Shown here one piece after another: positions 23,552 to 35,853 of a stretch of 64,000 bases of DNA. Position numbers and translations under genes: made by a program. Origin of the DNA: Fulvia fulva (lineage: Eukaryota > Ascomycota > Dothideomycetes > Mycosphaerellales > Mycosphaerellaceae); assembly GCF_020509005.1 (NCBI RefSeq), contig NC_063012.1, forward strand, positions 5,704,001 through 5,768,000, written 5' to 3'. Under the pieces are notes generated by a model. The model did no database searches. It was not told the origin of the DNA and saw only the letters and a list, made by a program, of their open reading frames with translations. Each line of letters opens with the position of its first letter. The stretch's first letter is position 1.

Positions 23552-23564
23552 TATATTAAATATA
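23552..23564. repeat. 13-15 bp target duplication of the minus-strand C chimera (left copy)
   Basis: TATATTAAATATA is shared with 28040-28052, and agreement extends one or two bases into the tail. Read with the element, the target starts TATATTTAATATA. Confidence 0.8.
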
Positions 23565-23779
23565 GATAGATAGATAGATATTTCATTAAGCTATTATAGT
23601 GCCCTTTAGCCTATATAGCTATACTATCTTGTTTTTGTATATATAGAGGGGAAACCGTGTTAGTGAAAACCCCTCCTCCTTCCCGCCTATCTTTTCCTCC
23701 TCGTTATCGTCTTAAATTTCCCTTGTTAGGGGTACGCTAGTGTTATAGGCCTGCCCTAATAACTACCCTATCTACAACC

Positions 23780-26700
23780 CCCCTCGCTTCCGCCTCTTAT
23801 CTATCTACTCCTCCGTCTCGCTCGCGAGGCTAAACTACTAGAGGTATCCCTACTATAGTATCTACCGAGAGATTCGGCGAATGTTACCTTTGTCCCTAAT
23901 GATTGACTTGTAGTCTCTCCTTCCCGCTTAGTGCCTCTAATTTCCCCTACCTCTCGCCCACTACGGGCATCTTAGTAGTATATGTTCTAGGTTTTACGAT
24001 AGGTAGCTACACTAGTAGGCTGGGCTATAGATGTCTAGTACGCGTCTCCTAAATAGGTAGGCCCTTAATCTAATGTGTTCGGACCTGATTTGGATCGCTA
24101 TACTTGCTTCGGCCCTTGTTAGGTCCCTATATAGCTAGTAATTGTGTCTCTAGAAGGCTCGGAGCGCTATCGGGCCTATTGTCTTAGGGGGCTTCCTTTT
24201 CTAGTCCTGCTCCTATAGGTAGCTCGCTATCTATTCCGCTAGGCTTTAGGTCTTAGCCTTACTCCCGCCGGCCTAGCGAGTCTAACGCTCCTCCTCCTTT
24301 CGTACTAGCTATTCGGTGCTTGTCTATACGGCCGTAAAGGTAGTAAGGTCATCCTCTTTTTGGCTTGTCCTATGTCCTACCCCTCTCCGGTAGCGGCTTT
24401 CTATCTTATTCTTTGCCTCCTAGATCGTGGTTTATACTAGGTAACCTATCGTCTTTACCGCGTATTAAATTCTTATTCCCCGGATATACTAGCCGATTAG
24501 TAGTGTTCCTATCTCTATTTCTACCGTACTTATTAACGTTGTCTTATATACGCCTAGTACTCTACGTAGGTTACCTACCTATATCCTATTTAGGGGTCAC
24601 TCTATCCGTTTCGGGATCGGCTTACCTACGCCTCCTATACCCTAAATCTATACCCCGTATAACATAGCTAGTCTAACGATCGCCTTATATATTACTCTTG
24701 CCTTATCGAATGTTACTCCCTATATAGACGCCGTAAGCCTCTTTATTAAGGCTTCGTTAACTTGCGCTCGACTCTAGGCTTTCTTAATCTATATATTCTA
24801 GCTTAGCTTCGGGTCGAGCTAGATCCCTAGTGCTCGTAGCTCCGCTAATAGCTTAGTCTCGTAGCCTTGGATTCTTACCGCCGCCTTTATATTATAGTGT
24901 GTTCTCGCTTTACTAAAATTTATAAGTTAGTACTTTTGAGGGGCGAACCGGGTACTATACTTCTTTACCCACTCCTCGTATTTCTTGTGCCTATCTTTAA
25001 GGAGGCGACAGTTCTCTTCTGTCGAGTCTGACTAAGCTAGGATGTTTATATTGTCTACGAACACCGATACTAAGGTTTACGGAGAGGTAAGTAGGTAGAT
25101 CAGGTCCGACATAAATATTAGAAACAGGATAGAGGAGAGAGTAGATCCCTAAGGTATTTCAGTCTCTACCTTTACCGGGTCGGACGTATACCTTCCTAGG
25201 ACTAGGTATGTCGTCCGTTCCTAGAGAAAGGAGTAGACGAAAGACGTTGCCTACTAGGGGATGCCTTTCTACTATAGGATATATATTAGCCTTTAGTATA
25301 AGACGTTATCGAAGGCCCCTACGATGTCGAGGGATAGTAAGGACGCCGCTCGGTTCCTACCGTAGTGCTAGAGGGTCTGAATTTGCTCCGTAATTAGCTC
25401 TATTACTATTAGTGTCGATCGCTAGCTTCTTCCCCCTATCTATATTGCTAGGAGTACGTGGTTGTCCTCGGCTAGCTACGTAAGTCTCTAGGCTACTATC
25501 TTTTCTAGGACCTTCCCTATCGTATTTAGAAGTGCTATTAGTCTGTACGACTTAGGCTAAGTATAGTCTTCCTTCTATAGCTTACGTAGCACTACTGTTA
25601 TAGACTCTCTATACGGCTTCGGGTGATACCCTAGCCGTAGGCACGCGGTAAATAGGTTTATAAGGCTCGGCGCGATCTCTTCTCTATACTCTTTTAGTAG
25701 TACGTTTAGTATCCTATCTAGGCCTAGGGCTTTTCGTCCTTTTAGCTTACTTATAACTCCTATTACTATGTTAGAGCTAACCGCCTAATCTATGTCTAGG
25801 GGTTCCGGGTATATACTCGGGTCGATGTCCGTAAGGTCTGCCTCTACTTACGTCGAAAAGAAATAGTCGGCTAACGCTTTTGCCTTGCCCCGGGGCGTAG
25901 CCTAGGCAATCCCTTCGCGGTCTACGATTAGGGGGAAGTAAGGGGCTTGTTGCTCTTTAGGTAGTCGTACCTATTTAGTAAGTCTCTATATCTCTTCCGG
26001 ATTTTCTATAACGAGCCCGATCGTCGCTCTCTAGTCCTATAGCTTATCGCGTCTTATCTGTACCTTCTTCTCTTATGTCGCGCGACAGTATTGCTCCTAC
26101 GTCTCTTAGGTATGCTCCTTCGTCTACTATCGCCTTACCCTTCTAGCCTCCCTTACCTTCGTAGAGCATTTAGGGGTCTAGAAGGCCTTCTACTACGTTA
26201 AGGGCCGGAGTAACGGCGTATATTATTCTACTACTTGCTATATAACCGAGGTAATCTGTTCCGCTACTTGATCTAGCTAAGCTGTCGTCTCGAGTTCTCT
26301 ATACTATAGTAGGTTCGCTATTAGGAAGCCTCTTATGTCGTCCTAGCGTGCCTTCTTCTAGTTACGGCGTAGTTCGTTTACTAGCTCCTCTATCGCCTTT
26401 ACTCCTAGCGTCGTTTAGATAGGGATATAGTCTAAGGAGGCTTCTAGCGCGTAGTTCGGTCGGCATTAGACTAGTCTCTCTTTAAGTTCTCGTGATAGGA
26501 AGTATATATCGATCGTGCTTATACTAGTACGGGCCTTCTACGTCTCTGTTCCCTTTAGTATTACTAAGGCTATTCCGTAGCGTACGGTTATGTCTAGTAG
26601 CTTCCCCCCTAGAAACGCGTATAGGGGAGTGAATTCGAGTCCCTACTATAGGTAGTAGAGGTTAAAGTCGCCGAGGAGTACTTACTTCGTATCTTAGCTT

Positions 26701-26960
26701 AGGGTCCGCTCTAGGTAGGCGAGGGTTCCTAGTTCCCTACTCGTCCGACCCCGCGGTAGCGGGTTATAAACGTTATAGATCTAGATAGGGCCTTATGTCG
26801 TGTCGATCTAGATTGATGTTATATTTCCTAGGTTGCCCTACTACGGTAGTATAACCTTCTACGACTCAAGGTCTATAGTCTTGCTTACGTATATATATAT
26901 CCTCGGGATAACGCCTCGTTAGCCCGCGATTACGGTATAGTATCTCCGGTCATTATAAGT
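23780..26960 (-). pseudogene. Family C ORF2, 5'-truncated in the endonuclease (decayed)
   Basis: On the minus strand the first readable part is endonuclease (RIYIYVSKT, then a GDFN-like LLGDFNLYYL near 26650). RT follows: an LDIVGAFDN catalytic motif at about 25340-25310, a QGSTLSPI-like segment, and FVDN at about 25070. Next come the segment resembling KAIVRLAILYG (about 24700) and a C-terminal CCHC ruined by TG to TA changes. ORF1 and the first endonuclease motifs are absent. The exact stop is not resolved. Confidence 0.75.
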
Positions 26961-28039
26961 ATAAGGAAGGAATCGTATTTAGTAAGCTAGCTACGAGATA
27001 AGGTGATAAGTCTTAACCGCGCTTTCCTACTTATCTAGTACTACCGTATAGCCTCGTTTCGAGAGGTTAGCCCGGAGCAAAAGCTTCCCTCTACGCCCTC
27101 CCTCCCTATTTGCTCCTTAAGCCAATATCCACCTCTATAGGCCTAAGCCCTTTAGTGCTCGCTATTGACCGACATACGTATCCGTCCTCTCGGGCTATAT
27201 AGATAGTGTTAGCCGTCGCTACTAGTATATACTACGCCCTAGGTTTTGACGCCCTTTACGTTACCGTAGCCTATCTCTAGAAAGTGGCCGTCTATACCTC
27301 GTAGGTTTACTCGGGGCATACACTACGCCGGGTAGCGTACTCCTTACGTTTCTACCTACTAACTAATAAAAAGTTCCTTATTACCCTGCCCTCGATCCTC
27401 CCCGATCACAGAACTTATCTACTTGTATTATACGTCTTTTCCCCGTCCTAATAGCCGTCTTTTCCTTGCTTAGGCTATCGTCTTTTCCTCGTCGTAATCT
27501 ACTATATTAGACTAGGTACGTTATGTAGCGGGATAGGTAGTACCTTAGGCAAAACCCTCGTTCCTATACCGGGTGTTTAATAGGCCCTTATAGGCTTCGT
27601 TACGTATCTACCTACCTACCGTATTGCCCGCTAGCAAACACTAGATTGTTTTATAGTCCGCTCGACGCCGTTATATAGTCCGCTTAGTTGTTGTTCTATA
27701 GTCCGCTCGTCTAATGTTCGTCGCTTAGCCCGCTCGGTTTACGGTCTCCGGAGGTGAAAATTCTATACTTATACTAGAGGTGTCCTATCGAGCGTATAGG
27801 CCACGGTTCCGCGCCCTTCTTATACGTAGAAAGAAGAGGGACTCGCTCCCGACACGAGTACACGCTCGTCGGATAGTTTTTATACCCGTTTTACTAGTAG
27901 TCCTCTATTCGCCGCGGCTTCGCCTACGTTACGCGCCCGTCGCGCCTACGACGCTCTAGCGTAAGAGTACTTAGCTCTCTCGTAGCTAGACGAGAGGTTC
28001 GTAGCCGACACTACGTATAGGTGATTCTCGTCGTCGACC
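26961..28039 (-). repeat. Constant 5' module, copy 3 (1,079 bp, minus)
   Basis: It is the reverse complement of the module, full length without indels and heavily mutated. It ends CCTTCCTTAT, explained by CCTTCCTTGC followed by A with both bases hit by RIP. Confidence 0.85.
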
Positions 28040-28267
28040 TATATTAAATATAGACTCGCGCTATACTACTAGTCGTATAGCTAGTAGCGAGCCTCGCTAT
28101 CCTTAGGGTCGTACTATATTAGGTGCTACTTAGCCTATAGTAGTCTCTTATACCGCGTCGCGCGTTTTTTATCGTACGCCGTAATCTCTTATTACGGTTA
28201 TTATTAATAATCTACGCTCTTATAGATCCCGTCGTAGCTCTTCTACGGATATAGAGACCTAGCTACG
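28040..28267 (-). other. G1 5' leader
   Basis: This non-coding stretch lies between the 5' LTR and the LINE C insertion, with gag resuming at 23551. It should hold the tRNA primer site directly after 28268, but RIP has changed it too much to name the tRNA. Confidence 0.6.
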
Positions 28268-28428
28268 TATAACGGTTTATAGTCGTATTGATATAAAGTA
28301 GCTAGGTACGTAGGAAAGAGGAGCGCGAGGTACGCCGAGGCTATATATAAGCCGAGGTACTACGCTAGTACGCGCGGTCACGTGACCCACGTACTAGCTA
28401 GACATTTGCTAGGCCTAGGGCCGTAACA
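28268..28428 (-). repeat. G1 5' LTR (161 bp)
   Basis: On the minus strand it starts TGTTACGGCCCTAGG and ends AACCGTTATA. It is followed outward by the CTACG duplication at 28429-28433. It contains the palindrome-like GGTCACGTGACC and a TATATATA stretch that could serve as a TATA element. Confidence 0.9.
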
Positions 28429-28433
28429 CTACG

Positions 28434-30044
28434 TTATATAAGGTCGACTGTCTTAGTAGTTCTAGGATGTCTATATTATAGCTCGTCGTAATATTGTCGT
28501 AAATATTCTTGTTCGCGTTCTCTCGGTACTTAGTACTTTCCTTACAAAAAAGGAAACTATTCCTCTATATTGCTTAGGATTTGTATAATGTTATTAAATT
28601 CCTTCGTGTTTACGCTAAGACTTCCTTTAGAGTTTGTCTTAGGTATTTTGTGTTATAATAGTTCTTTTCCTTCTATATAGTCGCTCCTTCGGCTTAGTAC
28701 GTCTATACGGCCGTTCTCGGTTCCTAGAGTATACTTAATTTCGAACTTATATTGTCCTAGTAGCTCCGACTAGCGGACCTGTCTTCGGGTAAGTTTCTTA
28801 GTCGTCGTAAAGTATCCTAGATTCTTATAATTAGAAAGAATTGTTAGTTATAGTAGTCCTTCTACGTATACTCTCTAGTATTATATAGCTATAACTATTA
28901 CTAGAAGCTCTTTATTATAGATGTCGTAGTTTTGTTCTACTATAGTCATTTTTCGGGAATAATAGGCTAATAGGTATCTTTCCCCCTCGTATGTCTATAT
29001 TAGACAAGCGCCTATTACTATATTAGACGCGTCGGTCTCGATATAGACTTCCTTACTACTATCAAATAGTCGAAGCGTAGGGGCTAAAGCGTATTGTTCT
29101 TTAAGCCGCTTAAACGCTTCAGTTTAGTCCTTTCCCTATTTCTATATAACGTCCTTTCGCGTTAGGATCGTTATTAGTACTACCGTCTTTAAATAGTCCT
29201 TAATAAATTTCCGGTTATAATTAGCTAGTCTAAGGAATAATTATACGTCCTTAACTATTCTTAGCTCCGGCCATACTCTAATTAATTATGTCTTCGCGGG
29301 ATCGATTGAAATTCCTATAGTACTAATAATAAAGCCTAAGAACTTGACTTCTTTCTTATAGAATTTGTATTTCTCTAGTACCGTCTTAAACCCTACTCTA
29401 ATAAGCCGTTTAAAGACGTCCTAGACTTACTTAACGTGTTCCTAGAGGGATCCTCTTATATAGACTAGTATGTCGTCTATATAAGTAATAATTTATACGT
29501 TAAGTAGATCTCTTAGGGTTTCGTTAACGAGGTCCTAATAGGATATAGGTACGTTAGTTAGTCCTATAGGTATAACTAAGAATTCGTAGAGTCCGTATCT
29601 TATTCTAAAAGCGGTTTTCAATTCTTCTCCTTCTACTATTCGGATAGCGTAAAAGGTATCTCGTAGGTCAATATTTATATACTAGTTAGATACGGTTAAT
29701 CTATCTTATACTTCTTCGATATTTAGTAGTAGATACCGATTCTTAATAGTAATCTCGTTTAGCTTTCGGTAATCCTAAACGAGTCGTAGTTTCTCGTTTT
29801 ATTTTAGAATAAATATATATAGAGTTGCTACGCTCGAGGTAGATCATCGTATCTATCCTTTAGCTAGCTTCTCCTTTAGCTATTCTCGTAAGGTTTAGAG
29901 CTCTTTCTCGGACATTTAATATAGAGGTCCCTATATAGGCTCTTTTCCTAGCTAAATGTTTATCTTATAATCCTATAGTACGTATCTAGGTAAGGCGTCC
30001 TTACCTTCCTCTTTTTAGAAGAGTCGTAACTACTTACGATACTC
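28434..30044 (-). pseudogene. G0 reverse transcriptase and RNase H (decayed)
   Basis: On the minus strand the motifs start in the RT N-terminus near 30040 and continue through RNRY, a YIDDILV box at about 29485-29462, the connection and an RNase H region, down to the G1 insertion. It continues at 1556. The upstream edge at 30044 is a LINE insertion without a target duplication, and beyond that LINE a different gypsy family (G2) begins. Confidence 0.78.
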
Positions 30045-31123
30045 GGTCGACGACGAGAATTACCTATACGTAGTATCGGCTACGAACCTCTCGTCTTACT
30101 ACGAGAGAGCTAAGTATTCTTACGCTAGAGCGTCGTAGGCGTAACGGGTACGTAACGTAGGCGAAGCCGCGGTAAATAGAGGACTACTAGTAAAACGGGT
30201 ATAAAAACTATCCGACGAGCGTATACTCGTATTAGGAGCGAGTCCCTCTTCTTTCTACGTGTAAGAAGGGCGCGGAACCGTGGCCTATACGCTCGATAGG
30301 ACACCTCTAGTATAAGTACAGAATTTTTACCTCCGGAGACCGTAAACCGAGCGGGCTAAGCGACAAATATTAGACTAGCGGACTATAGAACAACAACTAA
30401 GCGGACTATATAACGGCGTCGAGCGGACTACGAAACAATCTAGTGTTTACTAGCGGGCAATACGGAGGGTAGGTAGACACGCGACGAAGCCTATAAGGGC
30501 CTATTAAGTACCCGGTATAGGAACGAGGGTTTTACCTAAGATACTACCTATTCCGCTATATAACGTACCTAGTCTAATATAGTAGATTACGACGAGGAAA
30601 AGACGATAGCCTAAGTAAGGAAAAGACGGCTATTAGGACGGGGAAAAGACGTATAATATAAGTGGATTAGTTCTATAATCGGGGAGGATCGAGGGCAGGG
30701 TAATAAGGAACTTTATATTAGTTAATAGGTAGAAACGTAAGGAGTACGCTACCCGGCGTAGTGTGTGCCCCGAGCAAAGCTACGAGGTATAGACGGCCGC
30801 TTTCTAGAGATAGGCTACGGTAACGCGAAGGGCGTCAAAACCTAGGGCGTAGTATACACTAGTAGCGACGGCTAACACTGTCTATATAGCCCGAGAGGAC
30901 GGATGCGCATGTCGGTCAATAGAGAGCACTAAAGGGCTTAGGCCTATAGAGGTGGATATTAGCTTAAGGAGCAAACAGGGAGGGAGGGCGTAGAGGGAAG
31001 CTTTTGCTCCGGACTAACCTCTCGAAACGAGGCTATACGGTAGTACTAGATAAGTAGGAAAGCGCGGTTAAGACTTGTTACCTTATCTCGTAGCTAGCTT
31101 ACTAAATACGATTTCTTCCTTGC
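30045..31123 (+). repeat. Constant 5' module, copy 4 (1,079 bp)
   Basis: Full length and heavily mutated by RIP, ending ATTTCTTCCTTGC. Confidence 0.85.
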
Positions 31124-32690
31124 CCTCGATATCGTAGGAGCCTTCGATAACGTCTTATACTAAAGGCTAATATATATCCTATAATAGAAAGGTATCCCCT
31201 AGTAGGTAACGAAGTTCGTCTACTCCTTTCTCTAGGAACGGACGACATACCTAGTCCTAGGGAGATATACGTCCGACCCGGTAAAGGTAGAGGCTAGAAT
31301 ACCTTAGGGATCTACTCTCTCCCCTATCTTATTTCTAATATTTATGTCTAATCTAATCCCCCTACTTACCTCTCCGTAAACCTTAGTATCGGGATTCGTA
31401 GACGACATAAATATTCTAGCCTAGTTAGACTCGATAGAGGAGAACTGTCGCCTCCTTAAAGATAGGTATAAGAAATACGAGGAGTAGGTAAAGAAGTATA
31501 GTGCCCGGTTCGCCCCTAAAAAGTACTAGCTTATACACTTTAGTAAAGCGAGAACACACTATAATATAAAGGCGGCGGTAAGAATCTAAGGCTTCGAGAC
31601 TAAGCTATTAGCGGAGCTACGAGTACTAGGGATCTAGCTCGACCCGAAGCTAAGCTAGAACGTATAGATTAAGAAAGCCTAGAGTCGAGCGCAAGTTAAC
31701 GAAGCCTTAATAAAGAGGCTTACGGCGTCTATATAGGGAGTAATATTCGATAAGGTAAGGACAATATATAAGGCGATTGTTAGACTAGCTATATTATACG
31801 GGGTATAGATTTAGGGAATAGGAGGCGTAGGTAAGCCGATCCCGAAACGGATAGAGCAATCCCTAAATCGGATATAGGTAGGTAACCTACGTAGGATACT
31901 AGGCGTATATAAGACAACGTTAATAAGTACGGTAGAAATAGAGACGGGAGCACTACTAATCGGCTAATATATCCGGGGAATAAGAATTTAATACGCGGTA
32001 AAGACGATGGATTACCTAGTATAAACTACGATCTAGGAGGTAAAGAATAAGATAGAAAGCTCCTACCGGAGAGGGGCCGGATATAGGACAAGCTAAAAAG
32101 AGGATGACCTTACTACCTTTACGGCCGTATAGACAAGTACTAAATAGCTAGTACAAAAAGAGGAGGAGCGTAGGACTCGCTAGGCCGGCGGGAGTAAGGC
32201 TAAGACCTAAAGTCTAGCGGAATAGATAGCGAGCTACCTATAGGAGTAGGACTAGAAAAGGAAGCCCCCTAAGACAATAGGCCCGATAGTACTCCGAGCC
32301 TTCTAGAGACATAATTACTAGCTATATAGGGACCTAATAAGGGCCGAAGTAAGTATAGCAATCTAAATCAGGTCCGAATATATTAGATTAAGGGCCTACC
32401 TATTTAGGAGACGCGTACTAGATATCTAAAGTCTAGCCTACTAGTATAGCTACCTATCGTAAAACCTAGATATATACTACTATAATGCCCGTAGTAGGCG
32501 AGAGGTAGGGGAAATTAGAGGCACTAAGCGGGAAGGAGAGACTATAAGTCAATCATTAGGGACAAAGGCAACATTCGCCGAATCTCTCGGTAGATACTAT
32601 AGTAGGGATACCTCTAGTAGTTTAGCCTCGCTAGCGAGACGGAGGAGTAGATAGACAAGAGGCGGAAGCAAGGGGGGTTGTAGATAGGGT
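31124..32690 (+). pseudogene. Family C ORF2 fragment: RT motif A to C-terminus (decayed)
   Basis: It begins at LDIVGAFDN and then shows the FVDD box at about 31398, KAIVRLAILYG at about 31770, and the degraded CCHC near 32430-32490. It lacks ORF1, the endonuclease and the first half of RT. Many stops. The end is approximate. Confidence 0.78.
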
Positions 32691-32890
32691 AGTTATTAGG
32701 GTAGGCCTATAACACTAGCGTACCCCTAATAAGGGAAATCTAAGACGATAAGGAGGGGGAAAAGATAGGCGGGAAGGAGGAGGGATTTTTACTAATACGG
32801 TTTCCCCTCTATATATACCAAAAACAAGATAGTATAGCTATATAGGCCAAAGGGCACTATAACAGCTTAATAAAATATCTATCTATCTAT

Positions 32891-34724
32891 TTCTTAACGG
32901 CTTCATTCTCCTTCTCGGCTAGTCTATATAGCTTTCGATATAGCGGTTCTTAAGGTCTACCGGGTTTGATATAAATCTCGTAGTCGATACCTAGTCGGTA
33001 AGGTAGGAGTCCCTCGTAGTCCTTTACTAAGAAAGTATCTATAATGTCGTAGTATATAGGCGGGAGCTTCTCTTTAGGATTGTAGTTGAACTGCTTATTT
33101 AAGAACTGACCTAGGTCATTAGCTACTATCGCGCTTAGTTTAAGGCTATTATCGTTATTATTGTCATCCTCGCGCCCCGTAGGCATAATATAGAAGTACT
33201 CGGCCCTAGGCCGGTACGCGTACATCTCCTATACGCGCTACGAGAGTTCCTAGTAATCCACCTCTTTATCTACCTCTAGAGCGGACACATTTAGCTCTGC
33301 CCCTCCGGCTATAAATCCTACTAATTCGCTAGTAAAGGGCTTTAGTCTATATTTTGTTTACTAGGTTCTACCGATATAGTTTAGAGATTATACTATTATT
33401 AATGTCTTATTATATAGATAGTGACTAAAGTAGTAGTTAGATCTAAACGCTACCTCGCTAGTTTCCTAGAAGATGTTCGGATTATACGCGGAGAGCTACG
33501 GTAGTCTAAAGACAATGTCGTATTTGAGGTCGGTAACGTAGTATAGTATTTACTCGTAATAACCGCCGATAACTACGTCTATAAGGGCTATATATCCAAT
33601 CTGACACGCTATAGCCGATCTATCTCCTAGTATTAATTGTCTATTCTTTATCAAAGGGATTAAGGAGGTTATATATTTACGTATAAGTTTCTAATTAAGA
33701 AAGAGAGAGGTAGAGGTAGAATCTATAAGGCCGCGAGCCTTTTTATATTATATTATTACGGGTAATACTAGATAAGGGTATATAGCTAGTTACTGTTTAT
33801 CTAGTATATATACCGATATCTTAAGCTCCTTACTATAGTCCGTCTCTTATATTCTATGTCTCTTAATCTTATACTCTTTCTATCTTAGAAAGTTCGGTTA
33901 CTAACCGCTATCTACTACGCTTAGGTAGCGGTCGTACTATTTCCCTAATACTATAGGTCGGTAGTAAGGGAGCTAAGGTTCGGGTTGTTTCGTAGGCGTA
34001 GAGGGCGGTAGTCGCCGTCGTAACTATATATCGGGTATTCGGGGTTCGTTAATACGTACGAGCCTATACGGTAGCGGTAGTACTTACCCTACTTCTTAAG
34101 GTCCTTACGCTACTTACGGTTTAATAAAGGCAGGTTCTATAAGTGACCCGGTAGGTCCTCCTTCTTCTTCGTACCTACGTATTATAGTAGTCGCTAGACG
34201 ATTATAGCGGTCGTACTAGTAGCTACGGCGCCTACGGTATTACTACCGCCCTATACGCCGTTATTATTCGAATTAGGGTTGCTACGTAGGCGCTCCTTCT
34301 ATAGATATAGTCGGTCGGTCTCGTAGAAGCTCTTATCTAATACCGTATATTCCTTAATAATATCCTATATATCGTATAAGCGTCTATCTACTTCCCTATC
34401 GCGGAAAGTCTTAATAAAGTACTTACGGTTTAGGCGGTTACGAAATAGTATTAGCTTAGTCTCGTCGGTCTACTCTATCTAGGTACGTAGCTTCGAGTAG
34501 CGAGCGTAGAAGGTAATAAAGGTCTCGCCCTACTCCTACTTATAGGTAGCGACATTAACTATAGCCTTAGTTCCTTCGTTACGGGTGACGTACTAGCGCG
34601 TTATCTAATCTAGTAGTTCTTTACTAGTCTTAAACTCGTTAAATAATTATTATCTAGGCACGGGGATCCTCGGCTTAATACTTCTCTAAGGGTCACCCTA
34701 TATCTATCTATATATAAAACGAAG
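32891..34724 (-). pseudogene. G2 chromovirus fragment: gag, protease, RT start (decayed)
   Basis: On the minus strand it starts in gag (34724 down) and passes the protease region (about 33700-33300). An open 91-codon stretch at 33225-32950 reads KLPPIYYDIIDTFLVKDYEG then LLPYRLGIDYEIYIKPG, the start of RT. It breaks off at 32891 after EPLYRKLYRLAEKENEAVKK. It is homologous to G3 (same block at 43070-43200 and 39720-39900). The rest of RT, RNase H and integrase are missing. It meets plus-strand G4 near 34725. Confidence 0.78.
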
Positions 34725-35063
34725 GCCGTCTACCTTAGATATTAGAATAAGGAGGATAGTAAGACCTAGTAACCGGCTAAGAATATATTTAAATACGCGG
34801 CCGCCGCTATTATAGACTTTTACTATAACCGGCCGGAGCTGTCTACGCCTATAGGCTTCGTAGCTCTATATAATTAGGTCCCCCTAAGTATTTCTCGAAG
34901 GGAGCCGGTCGCGGATAGGCTAGTTATAGATAGACTGGATATAGATGTATTACTAGATAATTATAAGGTATTAGAGGATAATTAGAGTTTTGTACGGTTA
35001 TAGAGTAGTACGGACAAGTAGCCGTATAAGATAGATAACGCTTAGAGGACTAAGACGCGTTTT
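34725..35063 (+). pseudogene. Plus-strand chromovirus pol end (decayed)
   Basis: This frame gives IFKYAAAAIIDFYYNRPEL then STPIGFVALYN. It matches the segment after the chromodomain in G3 (FTRVAATIIDFHYN, PELSTPIGFVAL, about 36680-36590, minus). It ends just before a G-rich tract and an LTR, so it is the 3' end of a G3-type element on the plus strand. Confidence 0.75.
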
Positions 35064-35077
35064 AAGAGGGGGGGTAC
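35064..35077 (+). promoter_or_regulatory. Polypurine tract before the plus-strand LTR
   Basis: AAGAGGGGGGGTAC directly precedes the LTR at 35078, as in G3 (36038-36050, minus). Confidence 0.8.
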
Positions 35078-35261
35078 TATTACGGGTAGCCCGCGACCCT
35101 TTACTATAGCTACGTCGGCCCGGGCGAACCGCGGACCTTCCGTATCGGGTTAGCGCGGCTTAGCTTTACTTTCTAACTTCGCCGCGCCTCGCGCTCCTCT
35201 TTCGTAGCTTCGTAGAATAAGAACTCTCTTATTCGGACCCTATAGTACGCGCGCCCTTATA
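35078..35261 (+). repeat. 184-bp LTR (G4, plus strand)
   Basis: It starts TATTACGGGTAGCCCG (from TGTTACGGG) and ends GCGCGCCCTTATA. It has the same length and sequence as both G3 LTRs. A pol 3' end precedes it and a leader and gag follow it, both on the plus strand, so this LTR is shared by two element bodies in tandem. Confidence 0.88.
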
Positions 35262-35848
35262 GTTTGTTCTACTACCCTACCTAGATCGCGGATCTAGGTA
35301 AGGGACGCGTAATAATAGGAATAGACAGAACTATAGAACTCGAAGAACGTATAGAGTTATATTAGAATATAGAATACGGTAAGGCGTATAGCGCGTAAAT
35401 GCCTAGAGAACGTAACGCGGCGATATTATTAGTAGGTAGTCGCGCGCTCGTAGATAGTTAGGAAATAGGCATCGTTACGCCTCCCCCGAACCTAGATAAT
35501 ATAACTTTATAGACGAACGGCGGTATACTACCGCTACTAAAGCCTAAGGGTAAAGGTAAGTAGCGTATATCTCTTTTCCCCGACCTCTCCTCCTTTTCTT
35601 AGAGTTAGATATAGGACGATAACCGGCGGGTTATAGTAGATACCGGTATCGCGCTATAATAGGAAATTAATAAAGCTTACTAGAAAGCCTTCGAGCGAGA
35701 AGAAGGTAGTAAGATTGACTTTATAGAACTATTCGAGTTTAAGCTCGAAGAGAACCTAGGCGGCGACCTAGACGAGGTATACCTATTACTCGACGAGGTA
35801 GAGTACATTCCCGTATCCGAATACTAGAATATTATACTAGGTAAACTT
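35262..35848 (+). pseudogene. G4 leader and gag N-terminus (decayed)
   Basis: It starts GTTTGTTCTACTACC and GGATCTAGGTAAGGGACGCG, the same as the G3 leader downstream of its 5' LTR (52917 down). The gag part then runs to the G3 insertion at 35849 and should resume at 53107. Confidence 0.75.
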
Positions 35849-35853
35849 ACGAC
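35849..35853. repeat. G3 target site duplication (left copy)
   Basis: ACGAC is repeated at 53102-53106 next to the other LTR. It lies within G4 gag. Confidence 0.87.

Larger units (their letters stand above)
23567..28039 (-). mobile_element. Chimeric retrotransposon: 5' module + family C LINE (minus)
   Basis: The module (28039 down to 26961) is joined to family C within the endonuclease domain. The rest runs to the 3' UTR (GGTTTTCACTAACACGGTTTCC-like motifs in the RIP state) and ends in (TATC)n at 23567. RIP is heavy. It is inserted close to the 5' end of G1. This is the longest family C copy in the window and the reference for the two shorter C chimeras. Confidence 0.87.
1562..28428 (-). 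mobile_element. G1: Ty3/gypsy chromovirus, split by four LINE insertions
   Basis: The element runs right to left: 5' LTR 28268-28428, leader, gag with a CCHC knuckle, protease, RT, RNase H, integrase, chromodomain, polypurine tract and 3' LTR. Four LINE insertions interrupt it: 1650-5635, 7543-13573, 14931-19833 and 23567-28039. Removing them and one copy of each target duplication leaves about 7.4 kb, a normal length for the class. The rejoined 3' LTR is 161 bp, the same as the 5' LTR. Every coding part carries many RIP-type stops, so no product is expected. G1 itself is inserted in G0. Confidence 0.9.
30045..32890 (+). mobile_element. Chimeric retrotransposon: 5' module + short family C LINE (no target duplication)
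   Basis: The module (30045-31123) is joined to family C at the RT catalytic motif (LDIVGAFDN), the same breakpoint as in 47698-50539. It ends AAAATATCTATCTATCTAT. The left flank ends TTACGATACTC and the right flank begins TTCTTAACGG, so no duplication is found. The flanks belong to two different gypsy copies, which points to recombination after insertion. Confidence 0.85.

Noticed and set aside
24365..24667. 100-codon plus-strand frame (similar at 49442-49654, minus)
   Set aside because: Antisense of family C ORF2 in both places; the similarity reflects the shared LINE.
28040..28267. Naming the tRNA primer of G1
   Set aside because: The site next to the LTR is changed by RIP; any match would be a guess.
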